Translations under genes and position numbers: made by a program
Assembly (NCBI GenBank): GCA_016709385.1
Contig: JADJMW010000022.1
Coordinates: 558,001-622,000, forward strand
Direction: 5' to 3'
From: Candidatus Rubrivivax defluviihabitans
Lineage (GTDB): Bacteria; Pseudomonadota; Gammaproteobacteria; Burkholderiales; Burkholderiaceae_C
DNA length: 64,000 nt
In this document: positions 34,807 to 42,625 of the stretch, one piece after another
Layout: the number at the start of each line of letters is the position of its first letter
Position numbering within the stretch: position 1 is the first letter of the stretch
Notes under the pieces: model-generated
Database searches by the model: none
What the model saw: the letters and a program-made list of their open reading frames with translations, nothing else
Told to the model about the DNA's origin: nothing

Positions 34807-35193
34807 ATGCGCCTGCTCGCCCGCGACTCCGAAGCCGAACGCTGGTTCTCGGTGCTGCTGCGTTCGCTGCACCTGGCCGGTGTGGTGTGGCTGGGCGCGG
34901 CGGTACTGGGCGCACCCGCCGGGCACAGCCGTGCAGCGCTGCTGGTGCTGGTCAGCGGCTTGCTGATGCTGGCGATGGACCTGCGCGCCGGCCGCATGGC
35001 GCTGCGCGAAGTGGCCGGCGCGGCGGTGCTGGTGAAGCTGGCGCTGGTGGCCTGGATGGCGCTGGACGCCCGGCATGCCGTGCTCGTCTTCTGGGTCCTG
35101 GTGCTCGGTTCGGCGGTCACCTCGCACGCGCCCAAGGGCTTTCGCCACTGGCCCACGCCGGCGCGCGGCGGCGCGCCGCGCCGGCAGGCCTGA
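34807..35193 (+). CDS. Small hydrophobic membrane protein, unknown function
   Basis: 128 residues from an ATG that follows a CACAATA -10-like element. Three to four hydrophobic helices are apparent (SVLLRSLHLAGVVWLGAAVLG, AALLVLVSGLLMLAMDL, EVAGAAVLVKLALVAWMAL, AVLVFWVLVLGSAV), then a basic tail ending in GFRHWPTPARGGAPRRQA. The HLAGVVWLG start is seen in several small inner-membrane proteins, but I cannot name a family. It sits alone between the exporter operon and ahpC. Confidence 0.6.
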   Translation: MRLLARDSEAERWFSVLLRSLHLAGVVWLGAAVLGAPAGHSRAALLVLVSGLLMLAMDLRAGRMALREVAGAAVLVKLALVAWMALDARHAVLVFWVLVLGSAVTSHAPKGFRHWPTPARGGAPRRQA

Positions 35194-35331
35194 GATCGCG
35201 GGCTCTTCAGGCAACCGCCGAACCCGGAGCGCGCCGACGGACCTTCCATCGCCAGGGGGCGATGCCGGGCCAGCGGGGCACGCAGGTGCCGGCCCATCGG
35301 CGGCGCCCCCAGGGCGTCAGCGCCCAGGAGA

Positions 35332-35368
35332 ATTAACGTTGCCTATCGCCGGTATGAAAGCAATCCAA
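35332..35368 (+). promoter_or_regulatory. OxyR-like binding site upstream of ahpC
   Basis: The sequence fits ATTA-N7-CTAT-N7-ATGA-N7-CCAA, the exact 7-base spacings of the four-part OxyR consensus ATAG-N7-CTAT-N7-ATAG-N7-CTAT. One quarter is perfect and the others carry two mismatches each. It ends directly before the -35 hexamer of the predicted ahpC promoter, the position from which OxyR contacts RNA polymerase. No oxyR gene is in the window. Confidence 0.5.
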
Positions 35369-35397
35369 TTGTCCAAACGAGGGTGAACCCCAACAAT
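35369..35397 (+). promoter_or_regulatory. Predicted sigma-70 promoter of ahpC
   Basis: TTGTCC, a 17-base spacer and AACAAT lie about 60 bases before the ahpC ATG. Each hexamer matches four of six consensus bases, as expected for an activator-dependent promoter. The region is AT-rich compared with its surroundings. A typical AGGAGA ribosome site then precedes ahpC. Confidence 0.5.
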
Positions 35398-35455
35398 TCG
35401 TTCTGTCAACGGATTTCTTCCTTCTTTCAACCCTCGTCACTCCAGGAGATTCTTC

Positions 35456-36019
35456 ATGTCCCTCATCAATACCCAAGTCAAGCCCTTCAAGGCCACCGCC
35501 TACCAGAACGGCAAGTTCATCGAAGTCACCGAGCAGTCGCTCAAGGGCAAGTGGAGCGTGTTCGTGTTCTACCCGGCCGACTTCACCTTCGTCTGCCCGA
35601 CCGAGCTGGAAGACCTGGCCGACAACTACGCCCAGTTCAAGGACCTGGGCGTGGAGGTGTACGGCATCTCCACCGACACCCATTTCGCGCACAAGGCCTG
35701 GCACGACACCTCGGACGCCATCAAGAAGGTGCGCTACCCGCTGATCGGCGACCCCACCGGCACCATCACGCGCAACTTCGACGTCATGATCGAGGAAGAG
35801 GGTCTGGCGCTGCGCGGCACCTTCCTGATCAGCCCGGAAGGCCTGATCAAGACCGCCGAGGTGCACGACAACGGCATCGGCCGCGACGCCAGCGAACTGC
35901 TGCGCAAGGTCAAGGCCGCGCAGTACGTGGCCAAGCACCCGGGCCAGGTCTGCCCCGCCAAGTGGCAGGAAGGCGCGGCCACGCTGACGCCGTCGCTGGA
36001 CCTCGTCGGCAAGATCTGA
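35456..36019 (+). CDS. ahpC: Alkyl hydroperoxide reductase subunit C (2-Cys peroxiredoxin)
   Basis: 187 residues, the same length as E. coli AhpC. The peroxidatic Cys47 lies in FYPADFTFVCPTELED and the resolving Cys (about 166) in HPGQVCPAKWQEGA; the C-terminal helix is complete. The enzyme reduces hydrogen peroxide, organic peroxides and peroxynitrite in the cytoplasm and is recycled by AhpF, encoded 153 bases downstream. The ribosome site CCAGGAGATT is strong. Upstream OxyR-like and promoter elements suggest peroxide induction. Hairpins between ahpC and ahpF may set the ratio of the two proteins. Confidence 0.96.
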   Translation: MSLINTQVKPFKATAYQNGKFIEVTEQSLKGKWSVFVFYPADFTFVCPTELEDLADNYAQFKDLGVEVYGISTDTHFAHKAWHDTSDAIKKVRYPLIGDPTGTITRNFDVMIEEEGLALRGTFLISPEGLIKTAEVHDNGIGRDASELLRKVKAAQYVAKHPGQVCPAKWQEGAATLTPSLDLVGKI

Positions 36020-36028
36020 CGACTCCGC

Positions 36029-36060
36029 GCTGAGGGCGGGCCGCACGGCTCGCCCTCGGC
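36029..36060. terminator. Stem-loop after ahpC, possible attenuator
   Basis: GCTGAGGGCG and CGCCCTCGGC pair over ten positions (one G.U) around a 12-base loop, starting nine bases after the ahpC stop. With no U-run it is more likely an mRNA-stabilising or partial stop structure than a full terminator, which would fit the need for more AhpC than AhpF. Confidence 0.4.
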
Positions 36061-36069
36061 TACCAACCC

Positions 36070-36123
36070 TCGACAGGCCCCCACGGGCCCTGTCGACAGC
36101 GCCCTCGCGACGGGTGCTGTCGA
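36070..36123. repeat. Nested TCGACAG / CTGTCGA inverted repeats between ahpC and ahpF
   Basis: TCGACAG occurs at 36070-36076, the palindrome CTGTCGACAG at 36090-36099, and CTGTCGA at 36117-36123. The middle element can pair with either the left or the right copy, so two mutually exclusive hairpins are possible. The left one is reinforced by GGCCC/GGGCC pairing. This is directly visible; a regulatory switch is inference. Confidence 0.6.
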
Positions 36124-36172
36124 CCGGGCCGGACGAACCCTGCCCCTCACCATCGACGCAAAGGAAACCGCC

Positions 36173-37738
36173 ATGTTGGACGCCAACCTCAAGACCCAGC
36201 TCAAGGCCTACCTGGAGCGCGTGACGCAGCCCATCGAACTGGTGGCCTCGCTCGACGAGCGTCCGGCCTCGCAGGAGATGCGCGAACTCCTGCAGGACAT
36301 TGCCGGCCTTTCGGACAAGATCGCCCTGCGGCTGGACGGGCAGGACGAGCGCCGACCGTCGTTTTCGATCAGCCGTGCTGGCCACGACATGGGCGTGCGC
36401 TTCGCCGCCATCCCCATGGGCCACGAATTCACCTCGCTGGTGCTGGCGCTGCTGCAGGCGGGCGGCCACCCGCCAAAGGTGGAAGCCGACGTCATCGCGC
36501 AGATTCGTGCCCTGGAAGGTGATTTCGTCTTCGAAACCTACATGTCGCTCACCTGCCACAACTGCCCCGACGTGGTGCAGGCGCTCAACCTGATGGCGGT
36601 GCTGAATCCGCGCGTGCGCCATGTCGCCATCGACGGCGGGCTGTTCAAGTCCGAAGTGGACGCGCGCCAGATCATGGCCGTGCCCACGGTCTTCGTGAAC
36701 GGCCAGATGTTCGGTAGCGGCCGCATGGAGCTGGGCGAGATCCTGGCCAAGGTGGACACCGGTGCAGCGGCGCGCGACGCCGCCCGCCTGGCCGACAAGG
36801 CACCCTACGACATGCTCGTCATCGGCGGCGGCCCGGCCGGCGCCGCGGCCGCGGTATATGCCGCACGCAAGGGCATCCGCACAGGCATCGTGGCCGAACG
36901 CTTCGGTGGCCAGACGCTGGATACGATGGCCATCGAGAACTACATCTCGGTGCTGGAAACCGACGGTCCGAAGTTCGCCGCTGCGCTGGAAGCGCAGGTG
37001 CGCAGCCTGGACGTGGACCTGATGAACGGCCAGCGCGTGACCGCCCTGGAGCCGGCCACCACGCCGGGTGGCCTGGTGGGCGTGAAGCTGGCCAACGGCG
37101 CCGAGCTGAAGAGCCGCAGCGTGGTGCTGGCCCCCGGCGCGCGCTGGAAGAACGTCAACGTGCCCGGCGAGGCCGAATACCGCACCAAGGGCGTGGCCTA
37201 TTGCCCGCACTGCGACGGGCCGCTGTTCAAGGGCAAGAAGGTGGCCGTCATCGGCGGCGGCAACTCGGGCGTCGAAGCCGCCATCGACCTGGCCGGCGTG
37301 GTGGCGCACGTGACGCTGCTGGAGTTTGCCGATCAGCTGAAGGCCGATGCCGTGCTCGTGAACAAGCTCCGGAGCCTGCCCAACGTGGACATCCACACCA
37401 GCGCGCAGACGACCGAGATCACCGGTGACGGGCAGAAGGTGAACGGCCTGCGCTACAAGGACCGCGTCAGCGGCCAGGAACATGCCTTGGAACTTGCCGG
37501 CGTCTTCGTGCAGATCGGACTCGTGCCCAATACCGAATGGCTGAAGGGCAGCCTGGAGCTGTCGCGCTACGGCGAGATCCTCATCGACGCGCACTGCGCC
37601 ACCAGCGTGCCGGGTGTCTTTGCCGCCGGCGACGCGACCACGGTGCCGTTCAAGCAGATCGTCATCGCCGCGGGCGAGGGCGCGAAGGCGGCACTCTCGG
37701 CCTTCGACCACCTGATCCGCCAGCCCGTGGCGGCTTGA
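36173..37738 (+). CDS. ahpF: Alkyl hydroperoxide reductase subunit F
   Basis: 521 residues, as in E. coli. The N-terminal double-thioredoxin-fold domain carries Cys128-His-Asn-Cys131 (SLTCHNCPDVVQ). The FAD-binding part begins with VIGGGPAGAAAAVYAARKG near residue 215, the NAD(P)H site reads VIGGGNSGVEAAIDL, the thioredoxin-reductase-like redox pair is Cys344-Pro-His-Cys347, and FAAGDATTVPFKQIVIAAGEGAKAAL closes the protein. AhpF passes electrons from NADH to AhpC. An AAGGAAA ribosome site precedes the ATG. It is cotranscribed with ahpC unless the intervening hairpins stop transcription. Confidence 0.96.
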   Translation: MLDANLKTQLKAYLERVTQPIELVASLDERPASQEMRELLQDIAGLSDKIALRLDGQDERRPSFSISRAGHDMGVRFAAIPMGHEFTSLVLALLQAGGHPPKVEADVIAQIRALEGDFVFETYMSLTCHNCPDVVQALNLMAVLNPRVRHVAIDGGLFKSEVDARQIMAVPTVFVNGQMFGSGRMELGEILAKVDTGAAARDAARLADKAPYDMLVIGGGPAGAAAAVYAARKGIRTGIVAERFGGQTLDTMAIENYISVLETDGPKFAAALEAQVRSLDVDLMNGQRVTALEPATTPGGLVGVKLANGAELKSRSVVLAPGARWKNVNVPGEAEYRTKGVAYCPHCDGPLFKGKKVAVIGGGNSGVEAAIDLAGVVAHVTLLEFADQLKADAVLVNKLRSLPNVDIHTSAQTTEITGDGQKVNGLRYKDRVSGQEHALELAGVFVQIGLVPNTEWLKGSLELSRYGEILIDAHCATSVPGVFAAGDATTVPFKQIVIAAGEGAKAALSAFDHLIRQPVAA

Positions 37739-37781
37739 GCACGGCCGGCGCGTTGAGTGGATCGACCGGGGAACCAGCCCC

Positions 37782-38267
37782 TCAGGTCTCGCTCGGCGCC
37801 CGGCTCTCGGCGTTGTTGGCCGTCACCAGCTGGCGCAGCATGCGCATGAATTGATCGCGTTCGCGCGGCGGCAGCGGCTCGAGCATGCGCGCCTGTGCGC
37901 GGTGCATCGCCGGCGCCAGCGCCTTGAGCAGCGCGTGCCCCTCGTCGGTGAGCGAAAGCAGGCGCACGCGGCGGTCCTCGGGCGTGGTGTTGCGCACCAG
38001 CAGGCCGCGTGATTCGAGCCGATCGACGACACCGGCAATGGTGGAAGTGTCCAGCCCGATGCTGCGCGCCAGCGTGCGTTGGTCGATGCCCGGCGTGTTG
38101 CACACCGTCTGCAAGGCCCCGTACTGCACCGGCGTGATGCCGTGCGCCTCGGTCTCGTGCAGAAAGATCGCCACCGCGATCTGCTGCAGCCGCCGGATGT
38201 AGTGGCCGGGCAGGGATTCGAGGTCGACGGCCGCTGCGGGGCCGGGCCGGTTGTGCTTGCTCATCAT
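37782..38267 (-). CDS. MarR-family regulator of the adjacent hydroxybenzoate genes
   Basis: 161 residues. The winged helix is visible as ITPVQYGALQTVCNTPGIDQRTLARSIGLDTSTIAGVVDRLESRGLLVRNTTPEDRRVRLLSLTDEG, with the DR/R-rich wing typical of MarR. It lies divergent from 3-hydroxybenzoate 6-hydroxylase with 211 bases between the starts, and related MarR proteins (for example MobR in Comamonas) are repressors released by hydroxybenzoate. The intervening duplicated motif is a likely operator for both genes. Two consecutive ATG codons exist and the outer one is used here. It converges on ahpF. Confidence 0.85.
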   Translation of the reverse strand: MMSKHNRPGPAAAVDLESLPGHYIRRLQQIAVAIFLHETEAHGITPVQYGALQTVCNTPGIDQRTLARSIGLDTSTIAGVVDRLESRGLLVRNTTPEDRRVRLLSLTDEGHALLKALAPAMHRAQARMLEPLPPRERDQFMRMLRQLVTANNAESRAPSET

Positions 38268-38313
38268 GTCTCGGTGTCCGCCCGGGAGGGGCGCCGGCCA
38301 TAGTATCACTGTG

Positions 38314-38335
38314 CTGATGATATGTACACTGACGA
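38314..38335. promoter_or_regulatory. Operator-like repeat copy 1 (regulator side)
   Basis: A 22-base element beginning CTGATGAT and ending ACTGACGA recurs downstream at 38429-38450 with 18 of 22 positions identical. This copy starts 47 bases from the MarR ATG, and flanking TATCA...TGATA adds dyad symmetry. The two copies are 115 bases apart start to start, close to eleven helical turns, which would favour looping between bound dimers. Confidence 0.55.
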
Positions 38336-38352
38336 CTGACCGCTGTGCGCAC

Positions 38353-38367
38353 TTTCAGCGGCTGAAA
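38353..38367. promoter_or_regulatory. Central perfect palindrome TTTCAG-CGG-CTGAAA
   Basis: A 15-base perfect inverted repeat lies between the two operator-like copies in the divergent control region. Its sequence differs from the repeats, so it may bind a second factor or be chance. Perfect six-base arms in such a short control region are worth noting. Confidence 0.4.
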
Positions 38368-38424
38368 CAGCAGCAACCGCGCGACATCAGGGTTTTCCCT
38401 AAGTCCCATTTCAATACGGTAGCC

Positions 38425-38450
38425 TATACTGATGATCAGTGTACTGACGA
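38425..38450 (+). promoter_or_regulatory. Predicted -10 element and operator copy 2 (pathway side)
   Basis: TATACT at 38425-38430 is a good -10 hexamer 48 bases before the hydroxylase ATG. No convincing -35 accompanies it. The second 22-base operator copy (38429-38450) overlaps it and contains the perfect dyad ACTGAT-G-ATCAGT. A bound MarR dimer here would block polymerase, consistent with repression relieved by substrate. Confidence 0.5.
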
Positions 38451-38478
38451 TAAGCACTCCATCGAAAGGAATCCCGAC

Positions 38479-39681
38479 ATGAGCGCAACAACGACCTCTC
38501 TCCCCGTGCTGGTGGCCGGCGGCGGCATCGGCGGCCTGGCGGCGGCGCTGGCGCTGGTGCGCCGCGGCTACCGGGTCCAGGTCTTCGAGCAGGCGCCCGA
38601 GATCGGCGAGATCGGCGCCGGCATCCAGCTCGGCCCCAACGCCTTCCATGCCTTCGACGCCCTGGGCGTGGGCGACAAGGCGCGCAGCCGCGCCGTCTTC
38701 ACCGACCGCATGGTGATGCACGACGCCATCGACGAGAGCCTGGTCGGCGAGATCCCCACCGGCGAGGCCTTCCGCCAGCGCTTCGGCAACCCTTACGCGG
38801 TGATCCACCGCGTGGACGTGCACCTGTCGCTGCTCGAAGGCGCGCAGGAGACCGGCCGCGTCGAATTCCGCACCAGCACGCGCATCGTCAACGTCGCGCA
38901 GGACGCCGACGGCGTCACCGCCTACGACCAGAACGGCAACGCGTATCGGGGCCTGGCGCTGATCGGCGCCGACGGCGTGAAGTCGGTGGTGCGCGAGCAA
39001 TTCGTGGGCGACCCGCCGCGCGTCACCGGCCACGTCGTCTATCGCTCGGTGGTCGACAAGAAGGACTTCCCGGCCGACCTGCAGTGGAACGCCGCCAGCC
39101 TGTGGGCGGGCCCGAACTGCCACCTCGTGCACTACCCGCTGCGCGGCGGCGAGCAGTACAACGTAGTCGTCACCTTCCACAGCCGGCAGAAGGAGGAGTG
39201 GGGCGTCACCGAGGGCAGCAAGGAAGAGGTGCAGAGTTATTTCCAGGGCATCTGCCCGAAGGCGCGCCAGCTCATCGACCTGCCCAAGAGCTGGAAGCGC
39301 TGGGCCACCGCCGACCGCGAACCGATCGGGCAGTGGACCTTCGGCCGCACCACGCTGCTCGGCGACGCCGCGCACCCCACCACGCAGTACATGGCGCAGG
39401 GCGCGTGCATGGCGCTGGAAGACGCGGTGACGCTGGGCGAGGCGCTGCGCGTCAAGGACAACGACTGGACTGCGGCGCTGGACCTCTACCAGCGTTCGCG
39501 CATCGCCCGCACCGCGCGCATCGTGCTCTCCGGGCGCGAGATGGGCCGGCTCTACCACGCCAAGGGCGTGGAGCGCCTGGTGCGCAACAGCCTGTGGAAA
39601 GGCCGCCCCCCCGAGCGCTTTTACGACGCGCTGGAATGGCTGTACGGCTGGAACGTGGGCAACTGCCTGGCCGCCGACTGA
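38479..39681 (+). CDS. 3-Hydroxybenzoate 6-monooxygenase
   Basis: 400 residues, a single-component FAD monooxygenase. The dinucleotide fold VLVAGGGIGGLAAALALVRRGYRVQVFE starts at residue 9, the FAD/NADH 'DG' motif is LIGADGVKSVVRE, and the ribityl-binding GD motif is LLGDAAHPTTQYMAQGACMALEDA. It resembles NagX/XlnD/MhbM, which convert 3-hydroxybenzoate to gentisate. The immediate downstream gentisate dioxygenase strongly supports that product. Salicylate hydroxylases are the nearest alternative, but they would give catechol. It is first gene of the catabolic operon behind the MarR-controlled region, and an AAAGGAATCC ribosome site precedes the ATG. Confidence 0.85.
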   Translation: MSATTTSLPVLVAGGGIGGLAAALALVRRGYRVQVFEQAPEIGEIGAGIQLGPNAFHAFDALGVGDKARSRAVFTDRMVMHDAIDESLVGEIPTGEAFRQRFGNPYAVIHRVDVHLSLLEGAQETGRVEFRTSTRIVNVAQDADGVTAYDQNGNAYRGLALIGADGVKSVVREQFVGDPPRVTGHVVYRSVVDKKDFPADLQWNAASLWAGPNCHLVHYPLRGGEQYNVVVTFHSRQKEEWGVTEGSKEEVQSYFQGICPKARQLIDLPKSWKRWATADREPIGQWTFGRTTLLGDAAHPTTQYMAQGACMALEDAVTLGEALRVKDNDWTAALDLYQRSRIARTARIVLSGREMGRLYHAKGVERLVRNSLWKGRPPERFYDALEWLYGWNVGNCLAAD

Positions 39682-39714
39682 ACCCGCAACCCGGACCGAT
39701 CAAGGAGACACGAC

Positions 39715-40770
39715 ATGCAAGACAACGACCGCTTCACCACCCTGGGCCGCCTGGAAGACCTGCCGCAGGCCTATCGCGAAGAGCTGACGCAGCTCAACCT
39801 GGTGCCGCTGTGGCCCAGCCTGCGCGCCGTGCTGCCGCCGCACGTGCCGGCGCGCAGGACGCAAGCCACCCACTGGTCCTACCGGAAGCTGCGCCCGCTG
39901 CTGCTGCAGGCCGGCGAGCTGACGCCGATCGAGAAGGCCGAGCGCCGCGTGCTGGTGCTGGCCAACCCCGGCCACGGCCTGGAGAAGATGCAGGCCAGCG
40001 CCGCCATGTACCTGGGCATGCAGCTGCTGCTGCCGGGGGAGTGGGCGCCGTCGCACCGCCACACGCCGAATGCGGTGCGCATGGTGGTCGAAGGCGAGGG
40101 CGCCTGGACCACGGTCGGCGGCGAGAAGTGCCCGATGAGTCGCGGCGACCTGATCCTCACGCCCACCGGCCTGTGGCACGAACACGGCCACGACGGCAAG
40201 GAGCCGGTGGTCTGGCTCGACGTGCTCGACCTGCCGCTGGTCTATTACATGGAGGCCAGCTACCACGTCGACGGCGAGCGTCAGACCGTCGTGCCTGGCC
40301 GCGGCGACCGCGCCTACGCCCGCGGTGGCCTGGTGCCGACGCCGGTGTTCGCCCGCGGCGACAAGGCCTACCCGATGCTGCGCTACCCCTGGGCCGATGC
40401 CCGTGCCTCGCTGCTGGCGCTGGCCGCCGACCGGCCCGAACTGGAAGCGGTGCAGCTGACCTACACCAACCCCGAGACCGGCGCCGACGCGCAGAACATC
40501 CTCGGCTTCTACGCCCTGATGCTGCGCCCGGGCCAGTCGCTGCGCCTGCCGGCGCGTTCACCGGCGATGGTGTTCCACCAGATCGAGGGCCGCACCTCGG
40601 TGGCCATCGGCGAGCAGAGCTTCACGATCGAAGCGGCGGACACCTGCTGCGCCCCGGGCTACACCGCGGCAACGCTGAAGAACCTGTCGGCAGATCAGCC
40701 CGCCTTCGTCTTCATCGCCGACGAATCGCCGTTGCACCGCAAGCTGGGCGTGTTCGAGAACCGCGGCTGA
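39715..40770 (+). CDS. Gentisate 1,2-dioxygenase
   Basis: 351 residues, a bicupin. Iron ligands are seen in the first cupin as His114 and His116 (SHRHTPNAVRMVVEGEG) and His155 (LWHEHGHDG). The second cupin (LRLPARSPAMVFHQIEGRTSVAIGEQSF) lacks a full ligand set, as in known gentisate dioxygenases. It cleaves the ring of gentisate between the carboxyl- and hydroxyl-bearing carbons to maleylpyruvate with O2. A strong AAGGAGA site precedes the start, 33 bases after the hydroxylase stop. Confidence 0.93.
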   Translation: MQDNDRFTTLGRLEDLPQAYREELTQLNLVPLWPSLRAVLPPHVPARRTQATHWSYRKLRPLLLQAGELTPIEKAERRVLVLANPGHGLEKMQASAAMYLGMQLLLPGEWAPSHRHTPNAVRMVVEGEGAWTTVGGEKCPMSRGDLILTPTGLWHEHGHDGKEPVVWLDVLDLPLVYYMEASYHVDGERQTVVPGRGDRAYARGGLVPTPVFARGDKAYPMLRYPWADARASLLALAADRPELEAVQLTYTNPETGADAQNILGFYALMLRPGQSLRLPARSPAMVFHQIEGRTSVAIGEQSFTIEAADTCCAPGYTAATLKNLSADQPAFVFIADESPLHRKLGVFENRG

Positions 40771-40814
40771 GCGCCGGCCTGTCGACACCCGACTTCAAAC
40801 ACTCAAGGACTCCC

Positions 40815-41516
40815 ATGACCTCGTATCTCTGGACGCCGCCGCCCGCGCCCTCGCTGCCGGTGCGCGGCAAGACCGAACGCCTGCCCGTCAACCGCCTGTT
40901 CTTCGTCGGCCGCAACTACCACGCGCATGCGGTGGAGATGGGCAAGCCGGTGGACAAATCGGTCGAGCGGCCGTTCTATTTCACCAAGTCGCCGCAGACG
41001 CTGCTGGAAAGCGGCGCCACCATGCCCTACCCGAGCGAGACGAAGAATTTCCACTTCGAGATGGAACTCGTGGTCGCCATCGGCAAGCCGGGCTTCCGCG
41101 TCAAGGCCGAAGACGCGCACCAGATCATCTACGGCTATGCCGCGGGGCTGGACATGACGCGCCGCGACCTGCAGCTGGTGGCGCGCGACAAGGGCCGCCC
41201 ATGGGACCTGGGCAAGGACGTCGAGCACAGCTCGGTGTGCGCCGAGATCGTGCCGATGCCGGGCGTGGTGATCGACCACGGCGAGATCGCGCTTGCAGTC
41301 AACGGCGAAACCAAGCAGAGGTCCGACGTCGACAAGCTGATCTGGAACGTGCGCGAGATCATCGCCGACCTGTCGCTGTTCTATCACCTCCAACCCGGCG
41401 ACCTGATCTACACCGGCACCCCCGAAGGCGTGGGCGCGGTGGTGCCGGGCGACCGCATCTCGGGCCACGTTGCAGGGGTGGGCGAGATCACGCTGGACAT
41501 CGGCCCCGCCGAGTAG
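40815..41516 (+). CDS. Fumarylpyruvate hydrolase (FAH family)
   Basis: 233 residues of the fumarylacetoacetase fold. FVGRNYHAHAVEMG, the metal-binding acids in FHFEMELVVAIGKPG and GYAAGLDMTRRDLQ, and the late GDLIYTGTPEGVGAVVPGD are all diagnostic. In gentisate pathways this enzyme yields fumarate and pyruvate (NagK-like). Related FAH proteins act directly on maleylpyruvate, giving maleate. Because no maleylpyruvate isomerase is encoded in this cluster, the second option is open. It follows the dioxygenase by 44 bases in the same operon. Confidence 0.87.
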   Translation: MTSYLWTPPPAPSLPVRGKTERLPVNRLFFVGRNYHAHAVEMGKPVDKSVERPFYFTKSPQTLLESGATMPYPSETKNFHFEMELVVAIGKPGFRVKAEDAHQIIYGYAAGLDMTRRDLQLVARDKGRPWDLGKDVEHSSVCAEIVPMPGVVIDHGEIALAVNGETKQRSDVDKLIWNVREIIADLSLFYHLQPGDLIYTGTPEGVGAVVPGDRISGHVAGVGEITLDIGPAE

Positions 41517-41608
41517 CCCCCACCGCACCCTTCACGAAGACCCGAACGGACCCGGCTGCCTGCCGGGCCCTGGCCACGCCATTCCCCAAGCCTCTATCGG
41601 AGACCGAC

Positions 41609-42586
41609 ATGAACCTCACCAGATCCCTGCCCCTGCTCGCCGCGGCCGTCGCCCTCGGCGCCGCCACCGTGGGCGCCCAGGCCCAGGCCCTGAAGCTGGG
41701 CCACATCACGCCCCCCACGCACGTGTGGCACCAGGTGTCCGAGAAGATCGCCACCGACCTGGACGCCGCCTCGGGCGGCAAGATGAAGATCGCCGTCAGC
41801 CCGCTGCAGAAGCTGGGCAACGAGGCGCAGATGATCAATCTCATGCAGGCCGGCGCGCAGCAGTTCGGCATCTTCACCGTCGGCGGCCTGGCCAACCGCG
41901 AGGAATCCTTCCTCGGCTGGTCGCTGCCCTATGTCTTCAAGGACGTGGCGCACGCCTCGCGGGCCGCCGCCACGCCGGCCGCGCAGGAAATGCTCAAGCG
42001 GCTGAACACGCACGGCCTGGTCGGCCTGGGCTATGCCTTTGCCGGCATGCGCCACGTGCTGTCGCTGCAGCCCGTATTGTCGGCCAAGGACCTGGCCAAC
42101 AAGAAGATCCGCTCCTTCCCCAGCCCCATCTACAACGACTGGTGGAATGCCAACGGCGCCGCGCCGACGGCGATGCCCTTGTCCGAAGTGGCGCCGTCGC
42201 TGACGACCAAGCTGCTCGACGCGGTGGACGTCGACCTCGACGCCCTGGTGGGCCTCAAGTTCCACCAGCAGGCGCCCAACCTCACGCTCACCAATCACAT
42301 GGCCTTCCCGGCCGTCATCGTGGTCTCCAAGAAGTGGTGGGACAGCCGCTCGCCCGCCGATCGCGACATGATCACCAAGGTGGTGGCCGGCGCCGAGAAG
42401 TGGGGCTTCCAGACCGCCATCGACGCCGACGTCAACAACCTGGCCAAGGCCAAGGCCGACGGCGCCAAGGTGGTGGTCAACCCGGACATCAAGTCGTTCC
42501 AGGCCGTGGGCGCCAAGATCCGCGACCAGTACACGGCCAAGAACCCGCTCATCGCCGACTTCTACAAGCAGGCCAGGGATCTCTGA
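41609..42586 (+). CDS. TRAP transporter substrate-binding protein (DctP family)
   Basis: 325 residues with a clear signal peptide (MNLTRSLPLLAAAVALGAATVGAQAQA). The mature part follows the DctP fold: LKLGHITPPTHVWHQVSEKIATDLDAASGGKMKIAVSP, IRSFPSPIYNDWWNANGAAPTAMPLSEV, and VVSKKWWDSRSPADRDMI. Arg in KIRSFPSP corresponds to the conserved carboxylate-binding Arg of TRAP receptors. The genomic setting suggests an aromatic acid such as 3-hydroxybenzoate or gentisate as ligand (inference). It is followed by the small and large membrane subunits. Confidence 0.9.
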   Translation: MNLTRSLPLLAAAVALGAATVGAQAQALKLGHITPPTHVWHQVSEKIATDLDAASGGKMKIAVSPLQKLGNEAQMINLMQAGAQQFGIFTVGGLANREESFLGWSLPYVFKDVAHASRAAATPAAQEMLKRLNTHGLVGLGYAFAGMRHVLSLQPVLSAKDLANKKIRSFPSPIYNDWWNANGAAPTAMPLSEVAPSLTTKLLDAVDVDLDALVGLKFHQQAPNLTLTNHMAFPAVIVVSKKWWDSRSPADRDMITKVVAGAEKWGFQTAIDADVNNLAKAKADGAKVVVNPDIKSFQAVGAKIRDQYTAKNPLIADFYKQARDL

Positions 42587-42625
42587 TCCGGCGTCCGTGC
42601 CCGCTCGAGCGTCAAGGAGCCCCGG

